Positions 10,186-20,566 of a stretch of 64,000 nucleotides of DNA are shown here, piece by piece (the first letter of the stretch is position 1; every line of letters starts with the position of its first letter). The notes beneath the pieces were generated by a model. It made no database searches and was not told the origin of the DNA. It worked only from the letters and a program-made list of their open reading frames with translations. The stretch spans positions 95,879 to 159,878 of the forward strand of contig NMRB01000156.1 of NCBI GenBank assembly GCA_002633025.1, given 5' to 3'. The stretch comes from Notospermus geniculatus. Lineage: Eukaryota; Nemertea; Pilidiophora; Heteronemertea; Lineidae. The translations under genes were made by a program, and so were the position numbers.

Positions 10186-10582
10186 CATGCAAGTCGAGGG
10201 TAATGTTGATGTTGAACAGCATAACTGGTAGGCCTACTGCAGGGTAAGACTTTTGATTCATCTCGCCAAGGCCTGCTAAAAAAACTCTCGACCTATTTCA
10301 CAGCGAGGATACCTGTCTGATATGCCCAGGCGGTGAGCTTACCTTCACCTACCTATCCATTAACTCATTTCACGTGCAGGGAAGCAAAATGATATTGATA
10401 GGCCTAGCAGAGTAAGCCTACTTTGTAGTACTGTGCATTCGGATGACTGCTGTCGCTTCTTCCTAGGTGGCAGCACGAGTGCCAGCTGATTGAGTATGTC
10501 ATTATGATGACGGTGCCGCCCTCTGACGATTCACGTCGACCTACACCCGAGTACACAGTATGTGACTCACATTAGACGAACC

Positions 10583-10759
10583 GGTGTAACGTTTTTCAGC
10601 GTGGCCCGTGTGCCAGTGTGACATTAGAATAGATTGACGGAATAAGCCGCGACTTGACAATCAGCGACACACAGAGAAACAGCGAGTATGTTTTTTCTCA
10701 GTGTGTTGCCAAAAATGGGAGTCGCCCAGAGAAACGGCCACACTGAAAAACGTTACACC
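10583..10759. mobile_element. GGTGTAACG-ended MITE, copy in A2
   Basis: Counterpart of 2604-2777 with a few substitutions and a TTT expansion near 10690. Confidence 0.7.
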
Positions 10760-10880
10760 TGGTTCGAATCCCACTGGGCGTGAGACTTTGGGCAAGTCTC
10801 TTTGCCTCACTGGCCTCTCTCCACCCAGGTGTATAAATGGGTACCGGTCGGAAAGCGCTGAATGAGCAGCTCATCTGAGT
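10755..10880 (+). mobile_element. SINE-like fragment, copy in A2
   Basis: Counterpart of 2772-2895, with the same B-box-like word and GGGCAAGTCTCTTTGCCTCA body. Confidence 0.55.
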
Positions 10881-12154
10881 TCTACCGAAAGGTTTCAGGA
10901 TAGACTGGGGTTAAAGTGTAAAGTCGGATGACACCTCTACCGTTGTTGATATCAGACTATAAACCCAAACTTTAACTTTAATACACACTGCTCTAACCTC
11001 TTCCCCAAACCAGCGTGCAAAGCACAGGGAATGGGGCTTACAAGGTACTGGATTACATACCGCATGAAGAAAATGAAAAAAAAATAGCATTTGATTTTTT
11101 CGTGCGTTTTCTTGCTCTTCTTTACTAGTACCGAAATACTACCAACTTTTAAATTTAATCAGCACGGTCGCCATGACTGTGCCTTCAGACCATACAATGT
11201 ACGAAAAGCATGGATGTTGAAAGAATAGATCTGCTTGCGTACAATAGATAGGCCTATGCTTAGCATCTTGGGAGCCTCCTCCACCTGCGACCCCCACTAT
11301 ACGTATGCCTACATCATAGGAAGACACATACACCGATCGCCGTCGATTTCACCTGTATAAGCAAAGGTAAATGTTTGTACAAAGACACGTACGAGTACAC
11401 TGAAATGTAGCCAACGTACGTCGGTGTGAACTCTACACAATACCTAAACAAGGAATGATAGTAGGGAGCAGTAAGGTTATTTTAGGTAGGTCTATTATTG
11501 GTGGATGCAAGGGGATACAGAAACAGGGCATACCTAGTGTCAGTTCACGTCTGAGCTCACTCGGATTTGGAGGCTTCTTCTGCGCTGTACGCTTGGAGGC
11601 TTGACACACCAACACACAAACGTTAGTATCTGCATTATTATTGCTTTTATCTTTCTTTCCATTTTTACCTTCATATTTCCCGTTAACTTTTCTTTGAAAT
11701 TTTCCTTGCTGATTCCTTTTAGTGGTTAGTGATGATGTAATGAATTGAAACCATATGTTAAGCTATCGATCAAGGTAACAAGCTCGGATTGATCAGTCAT
11801 CAATGCTGGAACCGGTTTCGTGCCTTTCTATAACCTATTTATTACCACCTGGTTTAGCAGTAGGTCTACCTGAAACTCTCTTTTCCACAATATCGATAAA
11901 CTCTAGTTGCATTAATTTAGTCTGTTTTAATAAGGACAACTTGACTCAAATGTTTTAAAGCCACACTGCATTAAATTCAGAAAGTCCTTATGTCCTCCTT
12001 CGTCAGTGTAGTGTAAAATGTACTGTGCTGTATTTGAATACATTAGAGATCTGCCTGCAGTTTTTTCAACGTGTGCTAAAGGATTCTTTGAAGTACGTAG
12101 GCCTATCAGGCAAGCATTTTTGTGACCTTCACGAGGTCTCCTAACACTTTGAAA

Positions 12155-12282
12155 ATACCGCAAAGCCCCCGAAACGCCAACGCGAACGCCAAACGTATTG
12201 TTCGATGCCACGAAGAGAGTACGGAACGAAAGGATACATGTAGATGTTCGCGTTGGCGTTTCGGGGGCTTTGCGAAAACTCC
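12155..12282. mobile_element. Palindromic MITE (GCAAAGCCCCCGAAACGCC type), copy 2
   Basis: Counterpart of 4172-4302 in duplication A; the arms are the same and the centre differs slightly. Confidence 0.8.
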
Positions 12283-12390
12283 TTTTTGCCACTTCTTCTC
12301 GTATTTTTCCGCTAGGTGGCTCCCTCTACGTCGGCAGTCAAAATACCGACGAGATCGCATACCGTTCTCCTTTAGTGAAATTATGACATT

Positions 12391-12541
12391 AGGGAGTTTT
12401 AGAAATCAAACGATAAACTTTAACTTTACGACAACGTTATTTTTTGTACCGAAAATGCAATATATAATCTGGTGAATTCGCAGTATGAAAAATAACGTTG
12501 TCGTAAAGTTAACGTTTATCGTTTGATTTCTTAAACTCCCT
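12391..12541. mobile_element. MITE with GAAATCAAACGATAAAC ends, without insertion
   Basis: Counterpart of 4411-4683 but uninterrupted, which gives the true size of the family member, 151 bases. Confidence 0.8.
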
Positions 12542-12873
12542 AATATCGGTGAGTGGTCAAAAAATGAGTAAACAAAATATCGCAGTGTATTGGACTGTAC
12601 TCAGCTTGGGTAACTTCCGATTTTTCTTCGGAGAAGAATTAGTCTTTCCCCAGTAAACTTTTATCCCGTCTTCTTTTGCTGAAATCCAGACGTAGGTCAC
12701 GTGTTAAGTGCTGAGGAAACATAGGTTAAGAATGTTGAGAGATAGGTACCATGATGAGTCTAGGTGTCTTCATCATGTTTATGGCAAGATCATTAATCAT
12801 CTATCGGTGTTAGGTAGTTCGATACTTCATAACCTGGGTGGGAGCGCCGCCTGTTCCCAATCAATCGCCGCCA

Positions 12874-14951
12874 TCTTGGACAAGAATATGTAGGTGAACG
12901 GTTGGTTTACATTGGCACTGATGTCAGACTATGGTTTGGGCCTACACATAGTCCACATTTACATTGGTATGTCATTACATAGGTTTTACAGTTGGACAGT
13001 CGAAGAAACAATTTTTCATCATTTTGCTGGACAACAGGCTCCTGACTTACAATTTATTGAAGATGTACATGTACGTGTTCATGCACGTAGGCCTACAAAC
13101 AGGCTTACGTCGACGGAATCGTTTTTGTATGTCCAATGAAAGATTCTTTTTGTCAATATCGTAGTCCTCACTGTTGCTGTTGACCATGTATAAATTTTCT
13201 TAATTTTTCTTAAAGGCCCTCTGTACTGAATTTTACGGTTCTTTCAAATAGTTAGGAGAATGCAGGTAGAGGTCCCATAGCCTTGTGAAGGTCCCTAAAA
13301 TACTTGCCTGATACGAACTTCAAGAATCAAAACCTAGTTTTCAGCACACATTGAAAAACCTGCAGGCAGAACTCTAATGTAGGCCTATAGGCCGAGAGCA
13401 ATAATACATTTTACACTGCACTGGCGTCGGTGAACGTAAGCACTTTCTGATTTCAATACAATGTGACTCTAATATAGGCCTAATGTCATTTCAATGCTCA
13501 CTGGGCTTTCTGCGCCGAAATTTTTTACATATCGGTGGATCCCCCGCCCCCCCCCCACCACCACCACCACCACCACCATCTGATCCGTTGCCGTAGGCCT
13601 ACTGGTTCGCATTATGGCAAAAGGAAAAGTGAGATCTCATCTTGATGATTTTGAATTTCGAAGTGGCTATTTATCAAGCCCGGCTCGCTAAACAGTACGC
13701 AAAATTCGGCTTAAACGTCGAGCTGCCCGTATTTCCGGAACCAGGTGATAAATACTCTACCACTGTTCTCAGTGTGTTGATTGGCACATTGCAAAGATGT
13801 GGGGACTACACCCCTGAGGTCGAGGGTTCGATTCCCGTGTGGTCGTTATATTTTTTTTTCTTTTTCTTGTTTTCCTTTTCTTAGAAAATTATGTTTCCTT
13901 TTCAAATTTCTACATAGAACAACTGGTTTAATTATTTTTTCTTAGTGGTGACACTGATAAAATCGTTTACAGAATCGTCGCATCATCCTGCATGCTGGGC
14001 ACACCCTGGTGTTCGGACTCACCGGCAGATTCTGACCCACAAACCCCAGCGGATTAATCTTGAGACTGACGAAAACCGAGAGTCTGAATCTAGGCATGCG
14101 ACATACAGTGTCTACGATTTGGGCCATCACACAGAAACATGGGTTGAAAAAAGGATAAATTGGCTTCGGAGACCCCCATGTTGCGAGCAATGAAGCACCA
14201 CCACACTGCCGACTTCCGAACTAAACAAGCTGAAGCCATTGCATATTCATGAGGAGGCGTGTCTTTATTGCCAGCTCGACGAACAATTCTGAATAGGCCT
14301 TATCGCACCTAGCACATGGCTAATCAGCATAAAATCAGCGAAGCGGAACGGGCCCAACCATCAGCGCCCCCGCAGTACATTCACAATGCATCGCCCTATG
14401 CATGGCCTGCATTTTTTGTAAACAATGGCCAATAAAAGCAACTTCCAAAAGCCGGATGTGCCAAAACTAACTAGCTACGTGGGAGGCGTTATGAAGTGAT
14501 TCAAATCGGTCAAATATTGACTACCGATCGTTCTCGCGATCGCAAAAAATCGATGGTTAATTCCAAAAGATTACATTCCAAGAGCACATGTCATGATGTT
14601 ATCATCATGGTGGCCCTCACGTGTCAGTTATTGACNGCGGCGCTGTTCATGCTACTGATTCAACAAGATATTGTAGGCTATACATGTACGTGAGAGTACG
14701 TGCACTCTTTAAGGGCGGATTATATTACCGGTACCAAGGTTACCTATCATACCTGAATACATACTTGTATGAGATTTGTATGCACGAGATACATGTGCAT
14801 CTCCCCACATGTAGGCCTACTAGGACATACGTGTACACGTCGGGTGTCTGCTTGCCGCAACTACCGGAAAAGAAAGTAACGGAAGCAATGTGTATAATTG
14901 GCACAAAGATTTTCTAATAAATGATGAAAAATTCGATCCACTGAAGAAAAA
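12874..14951. other. Spacer between GPCR and MRLC loci, no gene recognised
   Basis: The region holds a CCACCACCACC simple repeat (13555-13579), a tRNA-like B box near 13820, a single N at 14636, and TACATGTA-rich sequence. A short open frame at 13642-13884 has no family signature and overlaps the B-box repeat, so it is not called as a gene. Confidence 0.5.
13780..13850 (+). mobile_element. tRNA-like B-box remnant
   Basis: GAGGGTTCGATTCCCGTG has a good pol III B box, but no matching acceptor stem or A box can be found upstream. It is probably the head of a decayed tRNA-derived SINE rather than a tRNA gene. Confidence 0.35.
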
Positions 14952-15349
14952 TACGGTGGCCCATAAGGGACATTCATTTTTCATTTTATATTTTTATTGT
15001 TTGTCATACTTTTCTCCGCGGCGCGGAAATAACTTTATTCCGTTTCCTCCACGCGGAGAAAAGTTTACTTCGGAGATAAAGTTTACTCCACGGAATTAGG
15101 TTATTTCCGCGGAGAAAAGTTTACTCCACGTGGAGAAAGTTTATTCCACGGAGAAAAGTATGAAAAAAAAGGAAAATATAAAATGAAAAATAAAATGTCC
15201 CTTATGCTTCCTTTACATAGAAGTCTACGGTGTACGAAAACGCCGGTTAACAATGGCTTCACGGTCGTGAATCCTCGGGAAGCTTTTGTTAACCGGCGTT
15301 TTCGTATACCGTATACTTCTATGTAAAGGAAGCCTTATGGACCACCGTA
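14952..15349. mobile_element. Nested inverted-repeat elements
   Basis: The outer ends TACGGTGGCCCATAAGG and CCTTATGGACCACCGTA are inverted. Inside, a TTTTCATTTTATATTTT / AAAATATAAAATGAAAA arm pair surrounds several CGCGGAGAAAAGTTTACT words. A second palindrome (15207-15332; ends CTTCCTTTACATAGAAGT) is inserted near the right end. No coding capacity is seen. Confidence 0.7.
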
Positions 15350-15437
15350 GAAAAACGATGTTACCAAATTTTCTGTCATTTCTACTATACATGTACCAAT
15401 CGTTGATAAGCCTATGTTCTCTCGTTTCAGATAGAAG

Positions 15438-15449
15438 ATGGCAGAGGAG
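15438..15449 (+). CDS. Myosin regulatory light chain, start exon (MAEE)
   Basis: A 19-base exon (15431-15449) lies between TCTCGTTTCAG and GTAAGTAACG. It holds ATG GCA GAG GAG, coding for Met-Ala-Glu-Glu in phase 0 relative to the next exon. MRLC proteins often begin this way, and no other suitable start lies before the 16873 exon. The untranslated first exon and promoter must lie upstream and were not found. Small exons can occur by chance, but the paired strong splice sites and the phase support this one. Confidence 0.7.
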
Positions 15450-15548
15450 GTAAGTAACGAATCTGGCACCATTGCAGTTCGACAAGTCATCAGTCATATT
15501 ATCCACCATCGTACATATCCATCGAACATCTTTCCACAATACTAGAAA

Positions 15549-15806
15549 GGGAGTAAGAAAAAAGTGGAAAATAAGAAGTGGGAAATTTTGGTATTTTGCG
15601 GGAATTCTTCAATTTCTCAAATTGGGAGAAATGTTTTCCCATTTTGAGAAATTTTCTTAAAATGACATGACATTTTTTGTCTGATTTTTCAGGCGATATT
15701 TCTCAAAATGGGAAAATATATTCTCCCAATTTGAGAAATTGAAAAATTCGCGCAAAATACCAAAATTTCCCACTTTATATTTTCCACTTTTATTTCTTAC
15801 TCTCTT
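15549..15806. mobile_element. Palindromic MITE (GGGAGTAAGAAA type), copy 1
   Basis: The ends GGGAGTAAGAAAAAAGTGG and the reverse complement at 15785-15806 are followed inward by AAGTGGGAAATTTTGG and CTCAAATTGGGAG words. The element is about 258 bases. Other copies are at 20308, 26425 and, truncated, 35268. Confidence 0.8.
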
Positions 15807-16840
15807 TAGAATTTGTCATAATTTTACTGTAGACCTTTCAAACAAAAATGGTGACCTACAAGCTCTCCCACATGACGTCGTGGTCATTCATTGTCCAAGC
15901 ATGATATAAACACTACCAAACGCATCCGCTCAGGCAATTATTTTACCTAAACTTTTGTTCCTGTGGCCTGCTTGACCAGCTTGGCATGCCAGCGGCCATT
16001 GAATGGTAAAGCTTCTGATGTCACATGGTGAGAACTGTTAGACCGCCATCTTTGTTGGAAAGGTCTATATCATTATGTTGAATCTGAGATATCGCTGCTG
16101 AGAAAGTTATCTGGACAGTCATTGATGGACAGTCGGATCTTGGAGGAATTATACTGTCAGTATAATTCCTCCAAGGTCGGATCAAATGAATGGGAAGGTC
16201 ACTCTTGTCATCAGGTATTGACATAAAGCTTGGGTTCCTCCAAGCTTAAAGGAATCAAACATAAGGTTTAACTGCGAAACGATTGAGGGATACACTTCAT
16301 GTGTTGCCACCAGATGTCTCACGAAGCCTGAATTTTGCCTTTGCGTAATAGGCAGGAACTTCAATTTTTTGTGGTGGTGTGGTACATGGATCTGAACTTG
16401 ATGCCTTGAATGCCATTTCTGAGGATAACAGAGCTATTGTCAACGCCATTAGTGTTACACTGTACAAATGTACGTAAGCCTATTCAAATGTACACAGATG
16501 ACCCCATTACATCATCGTTCGTGTGGCTCTCATTAATTCATTAATTCTCATAATATCAACGAGTCTGAATCCAACAAAATTTGCACTAAACATACAGAAA
16601 GAGTTTGCCTATCGTATTGAAGAGTCAGAATGAAAATCTGTTGAAGTTTAATTAAAGGGATACTATCCCCATTTATAAAATGCTAAAATTGTACGTTGAA
16701 CCTTTATGTTTGTTTCCTTTACCTAAACATCATGCCGGGTCGCCGTGCCAAAATGGCGACAGACAACTCGCTTCAAACATCGAGCTGTCCAGGCAAATTG
16801 ATATATTCTTGAAAATCTAAATAATTTAAGTAAAGAAACT
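15807..16840 (+). other. MRLC intron 1, no other gene
   Basis: Intron sequence between the start exon and the extension exon. It contains a hairpin at 16139-16180 (GGAGGAATTATACTG / CAGTATAATTCCTCC); otherwise nothing is recognised. Confidence 0.5.
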
Positions 16841-16872
16841 GATCGTATGTCCCCCTGCGTCTTATGTCTTAG

Positions 16873-16965
16873 AAATCAAAGAAAGGAAAGGGTGATAAAG
16901 CCGCCGATAAACCTGCTGAAAAGCCCGCTGATAAGCCCGCAGAAAAACCCGCTGAGGAGGATGAC
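16873..16965 (+). CDS. MRLC N-terminal extension exon, copy B1
   Basis: A 93-base exon in phase 0 at both ends, between CTTATGTCTTAG and GTAAGTCAG. It codes for 31 residues: a basic start (KSKKGKGDK) and then alternating AADKP/AEKP/ADKP units ending in EEDD. Lys/Ala/Pro-rich extensions of this kind are known at the N-termini of some myosin light chains, where they are thought to contact actin or the thick filament; that role is inferred. The exon joins MAEE to exon 3. A second copy at 23555-23647 codes for the same protein. Confidence 0.9.
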
Positions 16966-17028
16966 GTAAGTCAGGACACATGTACACCCTCGTTGTCAGA
17001 CTACCCTTGTGTTACATGGGGATATTAC

Positions 17029-17669
17029 TGAGGTTTCGCACGGACGAAACACGAAGTACGAAATACGAAATTGAACTTCATTTCCAGGACCTAATGTATT
17101 TCGGGAGATGGTTGGTACCACAAATCTCCCTGCCGCCAGTGCGTCTTTTAGCATATCATGTAGGACCGAGAGAGTTATGGTGCATCTTCTATTTTTAAAT
17201 TTCCACTTCGTAGATACGAAGTGGAAACGAAAGATAAATTTCAAAATTTGATATACACATGTACACCGTAAAGCCTAGTTTATACTTCGACGCAAGACCA
17301 TCGGCGTCCGACGCCCGATCAAATCTGGACGCCGACTTCGCGGAATTGATTCATAGTCCAGCGTACTTTAGCGACGGCGACCCGTTATGAAACGACTCAA
17401 GTAATAACAGCCTCGCGATCGGACGCCGACCAAATCGTACGACGGGGTCGGCGTCGAACGCAAGAACGCGCGTCGGTCGCCGGCGATGGTCGTGCGTCGA
17501 AGTATAAACTAGGCTTTACTCTATCGGTCTAACGTCGTAAGCTGACAGACACCCTTGCAGCAGGCGACATTTGTGGTAGCAACCATCTCCTGAAATACAT
17601 TACGTCATGGAAATGAAGTCCAATTTCGTATTTTGTACTTCGTGTTTCGTCAGATTTACGAAACATCAC
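17029..17669. mobile_element. GAGGTTTCGCA-ended MITE (copy B1) with a nested element
   Basis: TGAGGTTTCGCACGGACGAAA at the left is mirrored by TTTCGTCAGATTTACGAAAC at the right, and the inner arms repeat ACGAAGTACGAAATACGAAA. A separate TIR element sits inside (17271-17516). The family recurs at 23712, 29536, 30695 and 34135, all in MRLC introns. Confidence 0.8.
17271..17516. mobile_element. TIR element present in B1, absent from B2
   Basis: AAGCCTAGTTTATACTTCGA and its reverse complement bound 246 bases rich in CGACG words. TA flanks both ends. Copy B2 reads CACCGTAACACTATCGG at the same place with a single TA, an empty site. TA duplication is typical of Tc1/mariner-like and some other superfamilies. 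Confidence 0.8.
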
Positions 17670-17737
17670 TATTGTTGGCTCCCTTGTCTACCCGAGTTCA
17701 GAACCATTTGTCGCCTATGTTCTGCCTTGATTTCTGT

Positions 17738-18126
17738 TAAAGGGCCACGGTATTCCTTCCCTATCCTGCGCTAAACATACCCGTGTTAAGGGAGACCTCT
17801 ATTGACAAAGTTGGTAAACTACCGCTTATCAGCTTCGCCCCATGTAGAGTAATTCTCGTTCATAGGGCATCCACGTATGCATTGTATTGTTATCCTACAT
17901 TCTTCAACACTGGGCGAAAGGCAAAACTGGGGTTTTGGGGAATGATGCAATCACCGCTGGTGGCGCCCATCCTGAGAACATCAGGGGTTCTTAGCGCTCG
18001 CTTCCTTCGTCACCGCACACAAATGTTTGTGTGCGGTGACGAAGGGAGCGACCGCTAAGAACCCCTGATGTTCTCAGGATGGTGGCGCCGGCTATCAACA
18101 AAAAGTGGCAATATCGTGGCCCTTTA
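17738..18126. mobile_element. AAAGGGCCACGGTATT-ended MITE, copy B1
   Basis: TTAAAGGGCCACGGTATTCC at the left pairs with GGCAATATCGTGGCCCTTTAA at the right. A palindrome is nested at 17970-18080. Related copies are at 24177, 47321 and 50151; the last has a TTA duplication and an empty site elsewhere in the window. Confidence 0.8.
17970..18080. mobile_element. Palindrome with AACATCAGGGGTTCTTAGCG arms, copy B1
   Basis: About 110 bases form a nearly perfect hairpin; the arms run from CCTGAGAACATCAGGGG to the central CACAAATGTTTGTG. The same arms are seen at 24409, 54181 and 55848. Confidence 0.8.
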
Positions 18127-18417
18127 AATGCCGCATATCGTGTTTCATTACATCCACGAATACAACCATTTATACACCCAATTGCGACCAACATCAATCA
18201 TACCCCCCTTAGTTTTAGTTTTTTCGACACGTTCGTTCAGTTCATTTCGTACATCCTCATTTCGTTTGCCATAAGTTCAGTCAATCGCTCAATATTCCCC
18301 ACCGTTAAAATGTAATTGCTTTAATTTTCAAAACGTTTGCTTGTTTCTCATGTTAAACATGTGCATTCGCCATTAATACCTTATTTGAAATCGTTTGGTA
18401 AGTATCGCTACTAGTTG

Positions 18418-18819
18418 CGAGGTTTCGCACGCCTAACGAAAATTTCGCATTTTCGTCAGGGCGGACTTCCACCTGAAAGTTTTCTGTCGCAATTTTCCTT
18501 TTGTAAACTTATAGAAAATTGTCAGATACTCTGTTGCATGATCAAGTTCTGTAGCGTGGAAGAGGCCTTTAAAGATTATGTCAGCCAGTTATTTTAGTGT
18601 CCGACAGTTACTGCTTGGAATAGCACATGTTCTATTCCTCGCTAGAAATGTCTGCAATCTTTTCGAACAATACGCGGCAGTCCTCAACAATAGACACACG
18701 AGCAAATTTTGGACCACCTGCAACAGAGTGTCTGACAATTTTCCATAGGTTTCCATAAGGAAAATTGCGACAGAAAACTTTCAGGTGGAAGGCCGCCTTC
18801 AGGTATGCGGAACCTCACT
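18418..18819. mobile_element. GAGGTTTCGCA-type MITE with nested palindrome
   Basis: The outer ends GCGAGGTTTCGCACGCC and GGTATGCGGAACCTC enclose a second element, 18459-18800, with arms TTCCACCTGAAAGTTTTCTG and the reverse complement. In copy B2 the outer element is only 73 bases (24864-24936), with no insertion. Confidence 0.75.
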
Positions 18820-19211
18820 CCGAAAAGAAATGGTACAAAACGAAGCGTAAACGGCCAAACTCATTCGATGACCCGACCTGGCTGATTTTCAACCATGCAC
18901 AACAATATAGTACTGTATATTCAAATTTGATACTCTGATTTTCGTATATGAACAGAGACGTTGACGCAGCGACTTTGCCAGAGTGTCTACACGCAACTTT
19001 TCATCAGAACCTCGTCTATACGCAACTTTTCATCAGAACCTCGAACAAGTTTGAGTTTTAGGGGAAAATATGAATTGGGACACCTTTTAAATCATAATTG
19101 CAAAAGGCTGGTACACTCTAACTGTATGTGTAGAACCTGGGAATGCCGATTATCTGAGCTCATGATTTGGTTGATACCTGCAAACCATCGATAAAATATC
19201 GAGTTGCTGCA

Positions 19212-19304
19212 TCCTCCCATCGCAGAGCTTTGGTCTCGCTCCTCTTCATACGCTCGCACTCGAGTGTATGAAGAGGAGCGAGACAAAGCTCTGCGATGGG
19301 AGGA
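19212..19304. mobile_element. Palindrome with CTCGCTCCTCTTCATAC arms, copy B1
   Basis: TCCTCCCATCGCAGAGCTTT is mirrored by AAAGCTCTGCGATGGGAGGA around a short centre with CACTCGAGTG. It recurs at 25327-25416, and a decayed form lies at 47212-47286. Confidence 0.8.
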
Positions 19305-19610
19305 TGAGTTGCTGGTTTGCGAGGTTTGCCTCCAACAAGAATCGCACCTGATGATTTAGATTGGGAAGGAGATCCGGCAGGATGTTGGTATGTGGCGATT
19401 TTAGTCGGTACACAAATGTGCCTGACTTTCTCCCAAGATCTTGTTAAAGGCATTCGTTCTTAGTGCCTAATAATGAGAAACGATATTTGGTAATTGATGA
19501 GCTCGATATTCGACCGTTCTTTTCATGTAAAAGTGACTGACCAGCGTACATTGTACCAAATTTTCTGATTTTCCATGATAGTGACTCTGTTGTGACGTGA
19601 GAATGAGACC

Positions 19611-19760
19611 GGTGTAACGGTTTTGGAGTGTTCCCTATCTGTGAGTGTTCCCCTCGTAATGTCCGACGGAACCTGCGACTTGACAATAGGGAACTACGTG
19701 CCGTTCTATCTGTTTCCTAAACAATATGGGGAAATACTGACACACGGCAGATGTAACACA
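19611..19760. mobile_element. GGTGTAAC-ended MITE remnant
   Basis: CCGGTGTAACGGTTTTGGAG at the left and GCAGATGTAACACACC at the right, with GCGACTTGACAATAGGGAAC inside. The same copy is in B2 near 25710-25868. Confidence 0.6.
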
Positions 19761-20307
19761 CCAGCAAATGCAAAACTGCAGAAAAAAAACTGTGTAAACT
19801 TTAGCCTTATGCACAGTGTGTGCACGTACATGTATGTATAGGCTTCCACTGTAAACATTCTTGGAGGAAAAGCACTCAGGTTGCCAGCTGATATCTACCT
19901 GTGCCAGGTCATTCATAACCATCTAAATACATCAGTTCATATTTTTTATGATGAACCTATGAAAACACGCGCAGCCGATATTTTTTTTACCTTCGGAGTG
20001 ATAATGATGGAAGCTGTGTTGGCGTGTACATTAGCTACATGTACATGTACATTCAATGCATTCCATCAGTCTACAGGGTGTATCAAGCAAATTCTACCGA
20101 ATTTAAACTTTCTTGAAATACCCGCATATTAAAAGGAGATAAAAGTAGGCCTATTTTTCAACCCCATTGTATGACATCGGCCTTGTCAGCAAACATGTTG
20201 AAGATGGGCCACTGAAAACATTTCATAAGCCGACGGCCTCACTGATCAGTAATGGCAAGCAGTTACCGTAGTATGAAGTTTCATTCTATTAAAGTGTAGT
20301 AGTCAAT

Positions 20308-20566
20308 AAGGGAGTAAAAAATAAAAGTGGAAAATAAGAAGTGGGAAATTTTGGAATTTTACGCGAATTTTTCAATTTCTCAAATTGGGTGAACATTTTT
20401 CCCATTTTGAGAAATTTTCTTAAAATGACATGACATTTTGTCTGATTTTTCGGGCGATATTTCTTAAAATGGGAAAAAAATTCTCCCAAATTGAGAAATT
20501 GAAAAATTCGCGCAAAATGCCAAAATTTCCCACTTCATATTTTCCACTTTTATTTCTTACTCCCTT
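20308..20566. mobile_element. Palindromic MITE (GGGAGTAAAAAA type), copy 2
   Basis: Same family as 15549-15806, with arms AGTGGAAAATAAGAAGTGGG and the reverse complement at 20530-20555. Confidence 0.8.

Larger units (their letters stand above)
8250..12873 (+). repeat. Segmental duplication A, copy 2
   Basis: This is the partner of 1-5046 in the same orientation. It includes GPCR exon 1 and its upstream region. It lacks the nested insertion of 4487-4606 and most of the foldback right arm, and contains a short stutter around an N at 10114. Confidence 0.9.

Noticed and set aside
13642-13884. An 80-codon frame before the GPCR-MRLC spacer repeat
   Set aside because: It runs through a tRNA-like B box into a T-rich tract and has no family signature.
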